NCBI GenBank assembly: GCA_020086605.1
Contig: JACBWW010000008.1
Span: 8,227,260-8,291,259, forward strand
Direction: 5' to 3'
DNA: 64,000 nt
Source: Lanius collurio
Taxonomy: Eukaryota; Chordata; Aves; Passeriformes; Laniidae
The position numbers and the translations under genes are program-made. Below, in pieces: positions 14,661 to 25,716 of the stretch. The notes under the pieces are model-generated. The model was not told the DNA's origin and ran no database searches. It saw only the letters and a program-made list of their open reading frames with translations. The first letter of the stretch is position 1; each line of letters begins with the position of its first letter.

Positions 14661-15172
14661 TGTGATGTTTTGGCAGTGAGTGGCAAGAAAAGACCAGTGC
14701 CAGACACAGCTGGTTCCAGCTAGCTCTGCAGCAGATCGGCTGCAGGACACAGCTGAGCCCGTCAGTGAAGCTGGTGGCGCCTCTTGTGAAAGCATATTTA
14801 AGGAAAAACAGAAATATTAGACAGGCAGAGGAGAAGGGAAAAAAGGCAGGGTGGGAAACAGCACAGAGAGCAGCTAGGGTAGAAGAGGAGGAGCTTCATG
14901 ACTGTGATATCCCCAGTACCGCTTGTGGGGACAGGAAGAAAGTGTTTTAATTGTGTTTGATGGTCACTATGCAGACCTGTTTTGATCAGCACAGTATTTC
15001 ATTAATTTTTCTCAGATCTGCTGTGCTCACTAGAGAAGTTATTGAGCAATCTCCCTCCCTTCCCAGCTCATTCAACCTGTTTTCTCACCATGTCCTAAGT
15101 GTGGAGGATGGACTGGGAGGGAGCGAGTGGCTGGGTGGGAGTTCAGCTGTTTGCCAAAGCTAACCTACCACA
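14661..15172 (+). mobile_element. probable endogenous-retrovirus solo LTR, sense
   Basis: The segment is bounded by TG (tgtgatgttttggcag) and CA (aacctaccaca). It contains gtgagtggcaagaaaagacc, a TATA-like catatttaagg (14790-14800) and cagctcattcaacctg, and ends with the G-rich ggactgggagggagcgagt. This order resembles an ERVL-type LTR I recall from birds. No retroviral internal region and no clear target duplication were found, so the limits are approximate. Confidence 0.5.
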
Positions 15173-17635
15173 AGAGAGGAAGAGTTATGTGAGCTAGTGC
15201 ATGTCTCATAAAATATCCTTGGTAGTATAAGTCTTCTTTGTGTTGTATTTTAATGGTAAATTGGGAGTAAGTTCTTGAAGACAGCAGAAGTACATCAGCT
15301 AAGGCGAATACTGAGAGCAGAAGTCATGTCCAAGTGTGTGCTTATCTTTATCAAAGCAGTTGTGGAGAAGAAAAATAGCATAATCATTGATAGGATTCTT
15401 ATTTAGCAGGCTGTAATTTTGATCTTTTTCAATAGTATTACAGTTTTTACAGACTTGTAACTCCAGGCAGATTTAGGTACTGTGTATACCTTACTGTAGT
15501 GTATATGAAAGCTATGAACAAAGAGTCCTCTTGATGTAGGCACAGAATTTCTCTAGCACTGAACAAAGATTTGTCTGCTGCCTCCTTCACTGTACCATCT
15601 GTCTTGGGTGTGTCTTCTCAGTACCTTCTTCCAAGATGCTAATTCAGACTTAAATGATTTTCTTCATCAAATATATTAATGAGAAATATTAAAAACCATG
15701 CAGAGAAATAGAACCACTTCAGGAGATTTTCTCAGCTACTCATAATTGAATAAAGATAGTACTTCATTAGCAGCTGATATTCAATAGTAGATGCTTAGAA
15801 GTGGCTCATATAACTCTCCAGATAAATAAAAGACAATAGGTTACCAGAGGGTAAATTAAAATATTATATGACTGGGACTAGCCTTGCTGGTTTTGTTGAC
15901 ATTAATCCACTTTTTTCAGCATAGTATTAAACTTCCCACAGTAAGGCAAATTTATGCTCGCTTGAGACCTCTTTCAGACCTCTTTTTTATGTCTGTCTGT
16001 CTATCTATCTATCTATGGTCCATGTGTTAAAATGCATTTAAATTAAAATATTTGGTTCTTTGAACCTTTCACACCTTGCTTTCCCTACCACACATAGTCA
16101 TTATTGGCTATCTGATTCAATCAGAGGGTCTCTGAAAAATTGAGCTTTTCTTAAAAATGAAGAATTTTTAAAACTGACATTTTAATTGACAGGTTTTGTA
16201 ATTTTGTTACTATATTAAAGTTGTGTTACATTGTGGTGACCTGTGCAGTTTTTCCTTTGTATCTTCAAAACTTCAAAATAATTTGTCTGAAGTAAAAACT
16301 GAATTTTGCAGGGATTCACAGATTTCCCAGAGCTTTGGCTTGGGTTTACATTAAATCTTACATGTAGTCATAGAATTCTGAAAGCTTTTGGCACCCGTGA
16401 AAAGGGAGGCTGCTCTCTTTGAAGTGTCACAACTTTCCACTGGGAATTAAATTTCTCAAATTGCTGTTAGATTTTGGTGGTTGTACACATCATTAAGGAA
16501 ATACATATCCACTTTCTCCTTTAGTGATTTCCTGTGCATGAGGTTTCTGGGTTGGTCATTTTGTATTTTATTATGGTGTCCTACATCAAAAATAACAAGA
16601 ATTATTGTAGGAAACAGACCTCAGAAATAAATTTACAGGATGTAATTTTGTGAGTAATTTATGCCAGTATTCCTGCACTCACTTCAGTGTTAAGACAACA
16701 ATTGAAAAATGAGTTGGACTTGTTTTAATTAATAGTTTATTGATAGGATTTATACAATTGTAATTACTTGGTATTTCTTTAAAGGTGCATGAGTTGAGGC
16801 TTTTTTGTGTGTATTAAAGCCATGGTTGACTACGTATTCCCATTTACTGTAGCAAACCAGTTTCAGGATCAATAGTCAGTCATTTGTTGCTCCTCTCTCT
16901 GAGGACAAGACGGTTTCAGCAGCTTGGGTTGCATGCAATAGTAAGAACAAATCTACAGATACAAAATCACTAAAGAAAGTGTAAAAGATGGTGTGCAGTC
17001 AGGGTCTTCCCCTTGTTCTGACATTGTAGTGCAGAGAAGAGAGATGATTGTGTTCAAGTAGGAGATTGATAATGTTTATTATCCCTGTTGTTTATTATGA
17101 GAGTTAACCTCTAGCAGCACGACTGACACAGGCAACACCTCAGTAACTGTACAGTTGCTCTGTTTGCCATATGAACACAGTTATTTCCTTAAATTGCTTA
17201 CACAACCCACTATAAAGACTTCCTGTAACAGCTTTGGAAGCAATTTTGTCAAAGTGGTGCTAGCCAGAATATTTCTACCTTTGTGTTGTTACTTCTCTAT
17301 CACTCTATCTTCTCTACATGGGAAAAAATTATCTTGTGTATTTAAAAATTAGAGTGCATGAGTTTTGAAAATAGAAATCAATCTGCATGTAAGTGGCTCT
17401 GCCCACATGAAAGAGTTTGATATATTAAGATTCAATTATAATAGCCTTTTGGTGAGCAAACCACAGGTCATCAGTGTACTCTATCTCCAAGGGAAAGAAA
17501 GCTGTTCTTTCTAGCATATATGAAAAGTGCCTAATACAAACCTGCAGTGCTGAAATGACATCTTGTGTGAGTCAAAGTCTGAGATCTTTCTGTGTTTGTC
17601 ACCTGATGCAAAAGTGGTTCAGGTGGTTCATGAAT
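15173..17635. other. AT-rich non-coding
   Basis: No gene recognised. A GTCT/CTAT tetranucleotide repeat lies at 15991-16016. Confidence 0.6.
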
Positions 17636-18297
17636 AATGAGCCAGCAGTGTTTGCTCTCAGCCCAGAACGCCAAATGTGTCCTGGGCTGCATCCAAAGCA
17701 GTGTGGGCAGCAGGGCCAGGGACAGTATTCTGCCCCTCCACTCTGCTCTTCTGAGGCTCCACCTGCAGTGCTGCATCCAGCTCTGGGGTCCCAAAATAAG
17801 AAGGACATGAAATTGTTGGTACAAGTCCAGAGAAGGTCATGAGGTTGATAAAAGGACTGGAGCACCTGCCTTGAAGACAGGCTGAGGAAGTCGGGGCTGT
17901 TAGGCCTGGAGAAGAGAAGGTTGTTGCATGGAGCAACTTTCCAGTAACTCAGCAAGTTTCCAGTATCCAAAGGGGGCCTACAGAGAAGGTTCAGAAGAAC
18001 TCTTCATCAGAAACTGCTGTGATAGGACAAGTGGGAATGGCTTCAACTGGAAAGGGTAATTTTAGTTACAATATTAGGAAGAAATTTTTTATTGTGGGGG
18101 TAGTGAGGCACTGAAACAAGGTGCTCTGGAGGTCATGGATTCCCCAACTCAAGCAGTGTTCAAACATAGGTTGGATGGGACTTGGAGCAAGTTGGGACTT
18201 GGTCTAGTGGGATGTGTCCCTTCTTATGACAGGGAGATTGGGGCTAGACAGTCTTTACGGTCCATTCCATACCCTTAACATTCTCTGCTTCTATGAT
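17636..18297 (+). mobile_element. CR1 LINE 3' fragment, sense
   Basis: The fragment includes ccaaatgtgtcctgggctgc, tgctgcatccagctctgggg, aggcctggagaagagaagg, ggaatggcttcaactgg, tattaggaagaaatttt and tagtgaggcactgaaac, and ends near gcttctatgat. It covers the end of the reverse-transcriptase frame and the 3' UTR. It is 5'-truncated and decayed; four overlapping open frames of 92-123 codons in different frames are by-products. Confidence 0.92.
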
Positions 18298-20183
18298 AAT
18301 GGAAAAGAACTTAAAAACATTGTGAACTCATTTACATCTAACTTTAGTAATCACTCATTCATTCATTCATTCCTTCATTCCTTCATTCCTTCATTCCTTC
18401 ATTCCAAGAGACTTAAACTGTGATTGGATATATTGCTAAATGTATACAAATCTATTTATTTGAATAAGACACTTCTTGCATCTGAAACACTGTATAAACA
18501 ATATTTCCTGTTCCAGATTGCCTCACTCATTTACATTTACTACGGCAGAGAACTGCTGAAGTGAAATTGGTGGAGGAAAGTCTGTGGAATTATTTAGCTC
18601 AACACCTGTTGGGAGGTGCTGCGAGTCAAAGCCTGGAGTGGAAAAGATAACTGGGTTTGGTAGAAGCAGAAAAGTTTGTAGTTACAAAGTTCTCATCTGA
18701 GAGCAATACCTTTAATTATTGTTAATTAAATGAACAAGAAAATTTAAGGTAATGCTCATTATCTAAATAAATTTCTTGGAAATGTAAAGAATTATTCAGT
18801 TCCTGTTAACGACATTCTTTACGAAGTTATGTATTGACTTACTTTGCATGCATTCAAATTCTGTCATCCTAAATTAGTTTTCAGAAAGTATTTTGAACAC
18901 ATTTATTTCATCATAAGGTGTCAGTTGAGGGAATCGCACTCAAGATTTTAAACAAGGTGATTCAGAGCTGCATGCCTTTCTTGCCTGCGCCATAGTGTGG
19001 AATTCACATTATTTCTAGTTTCTTATATAAGTTCTTTACTTCCATTATATATTCTGGAAATGGTTGCTTTATAACTATTTTATGCTCTGGCCTTGGATGT
19101 TGCATACCCCTCTGGTGAAAATTGACACATGAAAAACTGAATCCAGAATAGTTTTCCTGGATTCTACTTTCAGTGAGTGAAATGCACAAGATTTGGTAAA
19201 AGCTTCTTGTTCTGGGAAAATTAAATTTGTTCTAAGGCTCTTATATAAGGCTTGTATAAGAAGGTAATCATCATGCATTGAAGAGCACAGCAGTGGTTCT
19301 GTAACATTGCAAAGAACACCTTAGCACTGTTCTTAAAATATTTCTCAGGAAAGTCATACCTAGAGATTAAAGAATTAGAATGTTTAAAATTATTTTGAGT
19401 AATGCAAATACCAAAGTCAACTAATACAATATTTTGATTTTGCTCATTGAGATTTGATCACAGTAATAAACAATTACCTTTAAATGCTTGGCATAAATAA
19501 AATTTAGCAAAATAACAGCCTTGTAACATAAAGAAGGCACAGCTGATTACAGTCTAAAAGCTATATGTCAATCCAGTTGGTTTTCATTATTTAGAGGCCT
19601 GCTGAAAATATTAAATTTTTAAACAGTAAAACAGATTGCTTAAATGAACTCTGAGACCAGTTCACATCAGCAAGAAACATGCGTCTATCATCCCATTCTG
19701 ACCTTCTGATTTCTTATGAGATTCAGAAATAACCCAGAATTCTAAGACTAAAGTTCAGCTGCATCATTAGCATTTTATTTTGCCCTACAGTTTACCTTAG
19801 TAAGTAGTTGAAGCACAAAAACTGATAAAAAAAGGCACATAAACGCATTTTGACATAAAATGAAACCCTGGTCATAAATATGTGTCTGAATCTGATAAGC
19901 TTAAGCCTGCTCTTTGGCAGAACAAAACGATTTCTGCCTAGATACAATAAAAGCTGGGTATCCAGCAGCCCACCACCAAGTATGTTGATGTGGTATTTGC
20001 CTGTTTGAGGCAGGCAGCCCAATATAACAGCAGTGAAGGCTGCTGTGGATGTTATGGAGTTATATCCTGCTAAAATATTTGGGTGAAGTGCCATAATACT
20101 GAGGATTTAACATGGATGTCTCCTAGTGTGATCTCTGCAGTTACAGAATTTGCCTCTTTATTTATTTGCATTTTGGGGGTTTC
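18298..20183. other. AT-rich non-coding with ATTC repeat
   Basis: No gene recognised. A microsatellite of ATTC and ATTCCTTC units lies at 18354-18405. Confidence 0.65.
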
Positions 20184-20739
20184 TGTCTCATGATTTAACT
20201 CCAGCCAGCATCTAAGCCCTGCACAGCTGCTCTCTCATTCCTCCATTAGTGGGATGGGCAAGAGAATCAGGAGAGTAAAAGTGAGAAAACTTAGGTGTTG
20301 TGACAAAGATAGTTTAATAGGAAAAGCAAAAGCCATGCACATAAGCAAAACAAATCAAGGCATTAATTCCCCCCTTCCAAGGGGCAGGCAGGTGTTCAGC
20401 CATCCTCAAGAACGCAGGACACTTGTCGTGTGTAATGGTGCCTTAGGAAGACAAACACAATTACTCCCAAGGTCATCCCTCTTCCTTTCTCTGCCACCAG
20501 CTTTATATACTGAGCATGGTGCCACATGGTCTGAAACATCCCTGTGGTCAGTTGGAGTCAGCTGTCCTGGCTGTGTCTCCTCCCAGCTTCTTGTGCATGG
20601 CCAGTCTCCTCACCAGTGGAAAACTATAAGCACAAAAACATCTCTGTGTTATCAACTCTGTTTTCAGCACAAATCCAAAACACATCCCCATACCAGCACT
20701 GTTAAGAAAATAAAATCTATCCTAGCCAAAAGCAGCACA
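20184..20739 (-). mobile_element. endogenous-retrovirus solo LTR, antisense
   Basis: Read on the - strand it starts TGTGCTGCTTTTGGCTAGG and ends ATCATGAGACA. It has a TATATAAA box (+ strand 20502-20509) about 230 nt from its start and an ATTAAA poly(A) signal (+ strand 20313-20318) downstream of it. The beginning (tttggctaggatag, ggatttgtgctgaaaacag) and the segment after the TATA box resemble a widespread avian ERV LTR, probably ERVL-type. No internal genes flank it, so it is a solo LTR. A 179-codon open frame on the + strand (20254-20793) is its antisense shadow. Confidence 0.72.
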
Positions 20740-23700
20740 CAGATGTTGCTGAGGTTCCCCCCACGTTCCCATTGTTTTTTTCCTTTTAAATAAGGAAGGC
20801 TGTCTTAGTCTGCTTTTTTCAGTACTGGACTTTTTACAGGCTTTTCCCTCTTAAATTTACTTCAGCAATACAGTGTGGGATTTTATGGAATGTAAATAAC
20901 AAGGCATACAGTTATTTATATAGGTAACTGGAAGCCTCATTCCTATTTTTGCACTAAAAGCTAAGTTGCTTTAGCAGCGTATCAGCCACAAGAACTAGTG
21001 GCACAGGCTGTGGGAAAATAGTGCCATGTTCCAATTCAACTTCTTTATGAGTATCTCTGTTATGTAATCTGATGCTCAGTGTTGTATTTTTACTTTGATC
21101 TTTTTCCAGGGAATTATTAAGAGATAAAAATGATGATATGGTCAGTAGTGCTGTTCTCATTGTAAATCTATGCTCAGCTGCTCTTGGTTTCGTTTTCTCT
21201 TAACCTTAGATTATAAGAAGGGCATGTACACTGAAACATGTTCAGATAAAACCCCAGGACAGTATTTTCAATAAATGCACATGGCATGACTACATTATTT
21301 CTTAAAATAGATGCACATTGTTTTTCAGAACCTGGGTCATGTGTCTCGATTCAGCTGCTTCCCGCATACTTCATTCACATGAAGTGTGTACCCTGTTTGA
21401 AGTTTGCTCTTCTAATAATGGAGCAAGTTTCTTGACATAAGGGAGGGTTTTGTTAGAGAAGATAACCAGGGTAAGGAAGGAAAATATTAGGAAGCTAAGT
21501 CTGTAATAGTAGAGTAGCTAATGCTGTAACAGTTTTATTTTTGTCATTCCTTGTACCATTCCTGAGGTCTTCTGGTTGAATTGAAATCCCATTTTAATTT
21601 ATATTTGTCAGAAAAAGTCTATGTTATCATTTCTCGATTATTAAACCGTATTTGATAGTAAGTGATAGTTTACATGTTTACTTATTCATTCCATTCTTTA
21701 ATTTATTAAATTTCAAGGGATTTTCTGTTTTTCTGGTTTTTGTGGTTGTTTCTTAAAAGCTGTATTGTTCACTTGTTATCTTGACAGGGATCTTGGGAGA
21801 GCATGAACAGAAAAGTCTATGAAGTAAAGTTCACTAATGACAAATAAACATAGCTTGTACAACTTTAGTCATAAACACCAAATGGGTTTATGGCTTAAGG
21901 TAAAGATTGATAAATGGAATATGCTAAATAAAATCCTGAATAGGAACACTTGCCCAATATCTGTAGGCTATCTGTGAAACAGAAAAGTTAAAGCTTTGTA
22001 CTTTTATGCATTAGCCTGTGGAAACAATTTCACTTCTGAAATGCTTCAAGAACATTTGAGTATAATGGGCTTTGGACTGCCTGCCTTGGCTGTACCCTGT
22101 AGAGAGCACTCAGCCCATTCAGCTTGAACTCCATTTTATCTAGCTCTTATCCATTAATTTTATCCTGACCTTGGGCATAAAATATATGCACTTTTTATGC
22201 TCCATGCTTTTTGTGGAGAAAGAGGAATAGCATTACCCATCGATCACCATTATGAATGATATAGCTTAAAACAAACACAGGTCAGAGACAGATATGTTAA
22301 GAGCAGTTTTGTATTGATTCCATCACAACACTGAGTTAAAAGGGAAAAAAAAAATCCACATCAGAGTATAAATGATGAAAAGAGATTTGGAAAACAACAA
22401 CAGCTATGAAGTAAACTCAGGAGCTTTGCTTTAGGGTTATTATTGGTGAAAAAAAAAAAAAAGAATTTTGTTGCTATTATTAATACAATCTACCTCTCCC
22501 CAATATATTTATTGTCATAACTTAGACTCTGCAGTGTACTACAGCAATGTGTGTTTTACTGCTGCATTTTTTCCTGTTGAAAGCTTTTTTGTTAAAATAA
22601 TCTTACACTGATTAGATCCTTTAATCTATATTTAGCTCTAGTGCTGAAATATTTATACCATAATTCTAGCTATAGGCTCTTTTTATTTGTTTGTGACTCC
22701 AATCTACTTGCAGAACACTGTCTTTCACTACAACGAAATTATATGTCTTGTTAGGATCCATGACACTGGTATTAGTAGTCAAAGTTTTAACAAACCTACT
22801 TGAATTACAGTATGCATCTCTATCGTAATGGATGTGGAGAAAAATATATCCTCCTTTGTCAATGGATTTCCACTGAGAAAAAATTAGTTAAATAATATTA
22901 TTGATGGGGGAGAATTGTTTTACACTGTGAGTCTTCCTTTTGGAAACAAGAAAACTTAGGAACCTGGAGCCTTAAGTGGAAAGATATTATGAAACAGCAT
23001 ATTAGAAGAAAAGGCTAAAAAATGAGTTTGACAAATGTGTGATCATACCTTTATGGCCTGTTTACTTCCTAAAGTTAAAATATGAAACAGTTAAGTCAGG
23101 GACAGATATTCATCACAGCCTTCCTTTGCGAGAGGTCAGCGTAGTGTTTTTAGTTTTCAAAGCAGTTTTCTCATGTAAAACTCTTGAGTGTTCAGAATTA
23201 ACTGAGTGGTTCTTTGGGAATGACATCCTCAGTTCATAGATTTTGCCCCATGATTTTGATGGTGTTTTTTCCATTTATAAATTTGTGCTTTCTGTTCCTG
23301 ATTATGAAGGTGTAGAGGAAGAGAGGTTCTATTAGCACAGTAGCTCCTGGGAGGACTAGGGGATTTGAAAAAGCTTCTTTCTGTTCAGTTTTGGATCAGC
23401 TGGTCAGAGGAACTTCTAGTCCTGAATGTTTTTGGTGCTGGAGGCCGTCTTACCTGTGCTTCCACTGTCTAGAGAATTTGCACATATGTAATGCAGCAAT
23501 CATCTCTTGGTGAGACTCTGTCTTGTAAAAATTATCTTAGCTGTGTCTACTTCATTGCTAACTTGTATAGTGGTTGTAGGCCTTCCCATTGAGGCTCCAT
23601 ATTACCAGTTTCCTACTGTAGGAAAAAAACACAGTTGGAAAAAAAGTGGAAAAGTTTAAGGTTATATTTCTCCTTTTATCTTACATTCTTGAAGTATCTT

Positions 23701-23964
23701 TTGGTAATGCACTATGCTTATGTAGTGGTTTGGAGCCGAAGCTACAGAGGTTCTGAGGGCAACTACACTCCCACTGAGAAAGAAATCTTGGCAGCCTATG
23801 AAGGAATCCAAACCCCTTCCGTGTCAAACCACAACAGCTTACTATTTACTTAAAAATCTTTCTTTTACTTAAAAATGTTTAGAACAATATACCATCATTG
23901 AATAACAGCATCTTTGTAGAGTAGAATCAGGAGCAATACATGTTCTCACATGGAGAAACAGAAA

Positions 23965-24045
23965 AGGCAGTATACAGTTGTACAGTGAATCAGTTGCAGA
24001 TCCAGAGACTCAGTTCTCCTGAGTCCATGGGTTTTAATGCCATAA
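23965..24045 (-). repeat. MIR-like SINE relic
   Basis: The + strand acagtgaatcagttgcagat, ccagagactcagttctcctg and agtccatggg follow the order of the reverse-complemented MIR 5' half (sequence near a tRNA-like head). It is short and divergent. Confidence 0.4.
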
Positions 24046-24180
24046 GGGACTAGTAAGACTATTTTGTCTGGCCTCCTGTTTAATAGAGGTCATAGGATTT
24101 CCCTCAATTAATTCCTATTTCATTATCTTACGCTTTTGAGTAAAGTTATCAGCTGGGTTTCAGATTTCCTGTCTTAAATG
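24046..24180 (-). repeat. old CR1-like LINE relic
   Basis: The segments attttgtctggcctcctg, tagaggtcataggatttccc and tcaattaattcctatttc resemble an old CR1/L3-type 3' end found in sauropsids. It is much more decayed than the other CR1 copies here. Confidence 0.4.
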
Positions 24181-24586
24181 CCTGGTGCTGTTCCATGGGA
24201 CTGTTTAGACTTCTTAGCTAAGACTTCATCATGTGTTTGCTTTCAGACAGGATTTATACAGACTTCAGCAGAAACTGAGTTTCCACAGGTATATGTGTCT
24301 GCCTCCATTATAGTTACATAGAGATAACATTTGAAGCCAGTTCTGGGTCATGAAAGAGCTGGTGAAATCTGTCTAAACTGGTGGGGTTAGAGAAAAATAC
24401 AGTACTCTAGATTGCTCAGTAACTCCTTCAGTTCTTTTAAATCTTCAGCCACTCCTTCCTAGAGCATGGTTTACCTGTTCGCCCACTATCAACTTTTATG
24501 TGCTACATGTGCTACTAGTCCTTTTCTCTGACAGAGATCCCTGTCTGGGAATTCAGCCAGACTTCTGAAAGAGCACAGATCAAGAT

Positions 24587-24624
24587 ACAAGTGTGCATAA
24601 CCTCACAGGTTTATGCACACTTGT
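24587..24624. repeat. 14-bp perfect inverted repeat
   Basis: The arms acaagtgtgcataa and ttatgcacacttgt flank a 10-nt loop (cctcacaggt). No surrounding element was recognised. Confidence 0.9.
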
Positions 24625-25118
24625 TTCATGTGCAGCTGAATTTGCCATTGTAATTAGCACCTTCACAGTGAAGGGGACCAGTAAAGTATTTTTCTGAGTG
24701 ATCATGGATGTACTGCATTTTATGTAAAGAAAATAAATATGCATAGTACTCTGTTTTATGTAAAATAAACTTTAAAGTAAATTGTTTCATTTTCCACTTT
24801 TTTGTCAGTGACAATTTGGAAAGAAGAGAAGGAAAAAACCAAACCCACTTCTCTCTGCCACTTTAAAAATTGTTTCCTAGTATTCACATCCTAAAAGGAT
24901 TTGAAATGTACAAGGTGTTCTAATCATAGTTAGGTTTTATTCAGAAATGTATTGTAAAATATCTGGAATTCTGCCCGTCACATTTTGGATGTGGGTATGG
25001 TCATAATAGAAAAACTAAAAAGGAAAAAAGTGTCCAAAATTGGTAACTTGTCTCTTAAGTTTAAAATTTAAATGACTCTTTTTATTCTGCTTCCAGCTAA
25101 TGTGCAAACATTGCACAT

Positions 25119-25716
25119 GTTTGTACTAGTTTGAAAGCAAACCAGTGAGAGACTCAAAATCAAAAATACAATGTAATAGGAAAATTTAAAATAAATGCAG
25201 TAGTACAGAAATACTGACAGAGTCTGGATCTGACCTGACACCCTGTTAGTCAGGGTGGAGGTAGCAGTCCGATCAAATGACGGCTGCAATCCTCCTGAAG
25301 TGATCGATGTGGTTCTGTTGAAATGCTGATCCTGTAGAAGGGTCTGCTCTTCCTTGGCAGGTCCAGTGGTGGCTGTGTAGCTCTTGTCCTCTGGGAACCC
25401 AGTAGGTAAGGGCTGGCTGTGGTGTTCCACACCTCAGATTATATCCAGGTGGGAATGCTTGGTTCCTCCCCCTGGGCAGAGCATCTCACAATGGGATGAT
25501 GTAATTCTATGAGTCATGCAGTGAGACTTGATGGCCCATGAACAGAATATCTACCCCAGAGGGAGTTATCAGGGATGTGTTATAGAAGAGAGACAAAGAA
25601 CACTGCCCTACCGGGTTTTAACAGATGGTGATAGAATACATACTTTTGGTTATATCTTACATTGTAACCTAAGACAATGTCATATAGAAAACTTAATCTC
25701 ATTAAATCCTTAGGGT
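25119..25716 (-). mobile_element. probable endogenous-retrovirus solo LTR, antisense
   Basis: On the - strand the order is agattaagttttctatatga, gttacaatgtaagatataac, cggtagggcagtgttctttg, tgagatgctctgcccaggg, a TATA-like GATATAATC box (+ strand 25437-25445), gaacaccacagccagccc, gatcggactgctacctccac and a cctattaca stretch in the place of a poly(A) signal. It ends CTAGTACAAACA. This resembles a common avian ERV LTR from memory. Open frames of 120 and 60 codons on the - strand are LTR artefacts. Ends are approximate and no target duplication was found. Confidence 0.6.

Larger units (their letters stand above)
20740..25118. other. AT-rich non-coding with old relics
   Basis: No gene recognised. 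It holds an A-run at 22449-22461, a MIR-like relic at 23965-24045, an old CR1-like relic at 24046-24180 and an inverted repeat at 24587-24624. Confidence 0.55.

Noticed and set aside
18354..18405. Possible CRISPR-like array
   Set aside because: It is a plain ATTC/ATTCCTTC microsatellite with no spacers, in a vertebrate genome.
20254..20793. 179-codon + strand open frame
   Set aside because: It lies antisense to an LTR, has no domain and extends past the LTR end; it is a shadow of the repeat.
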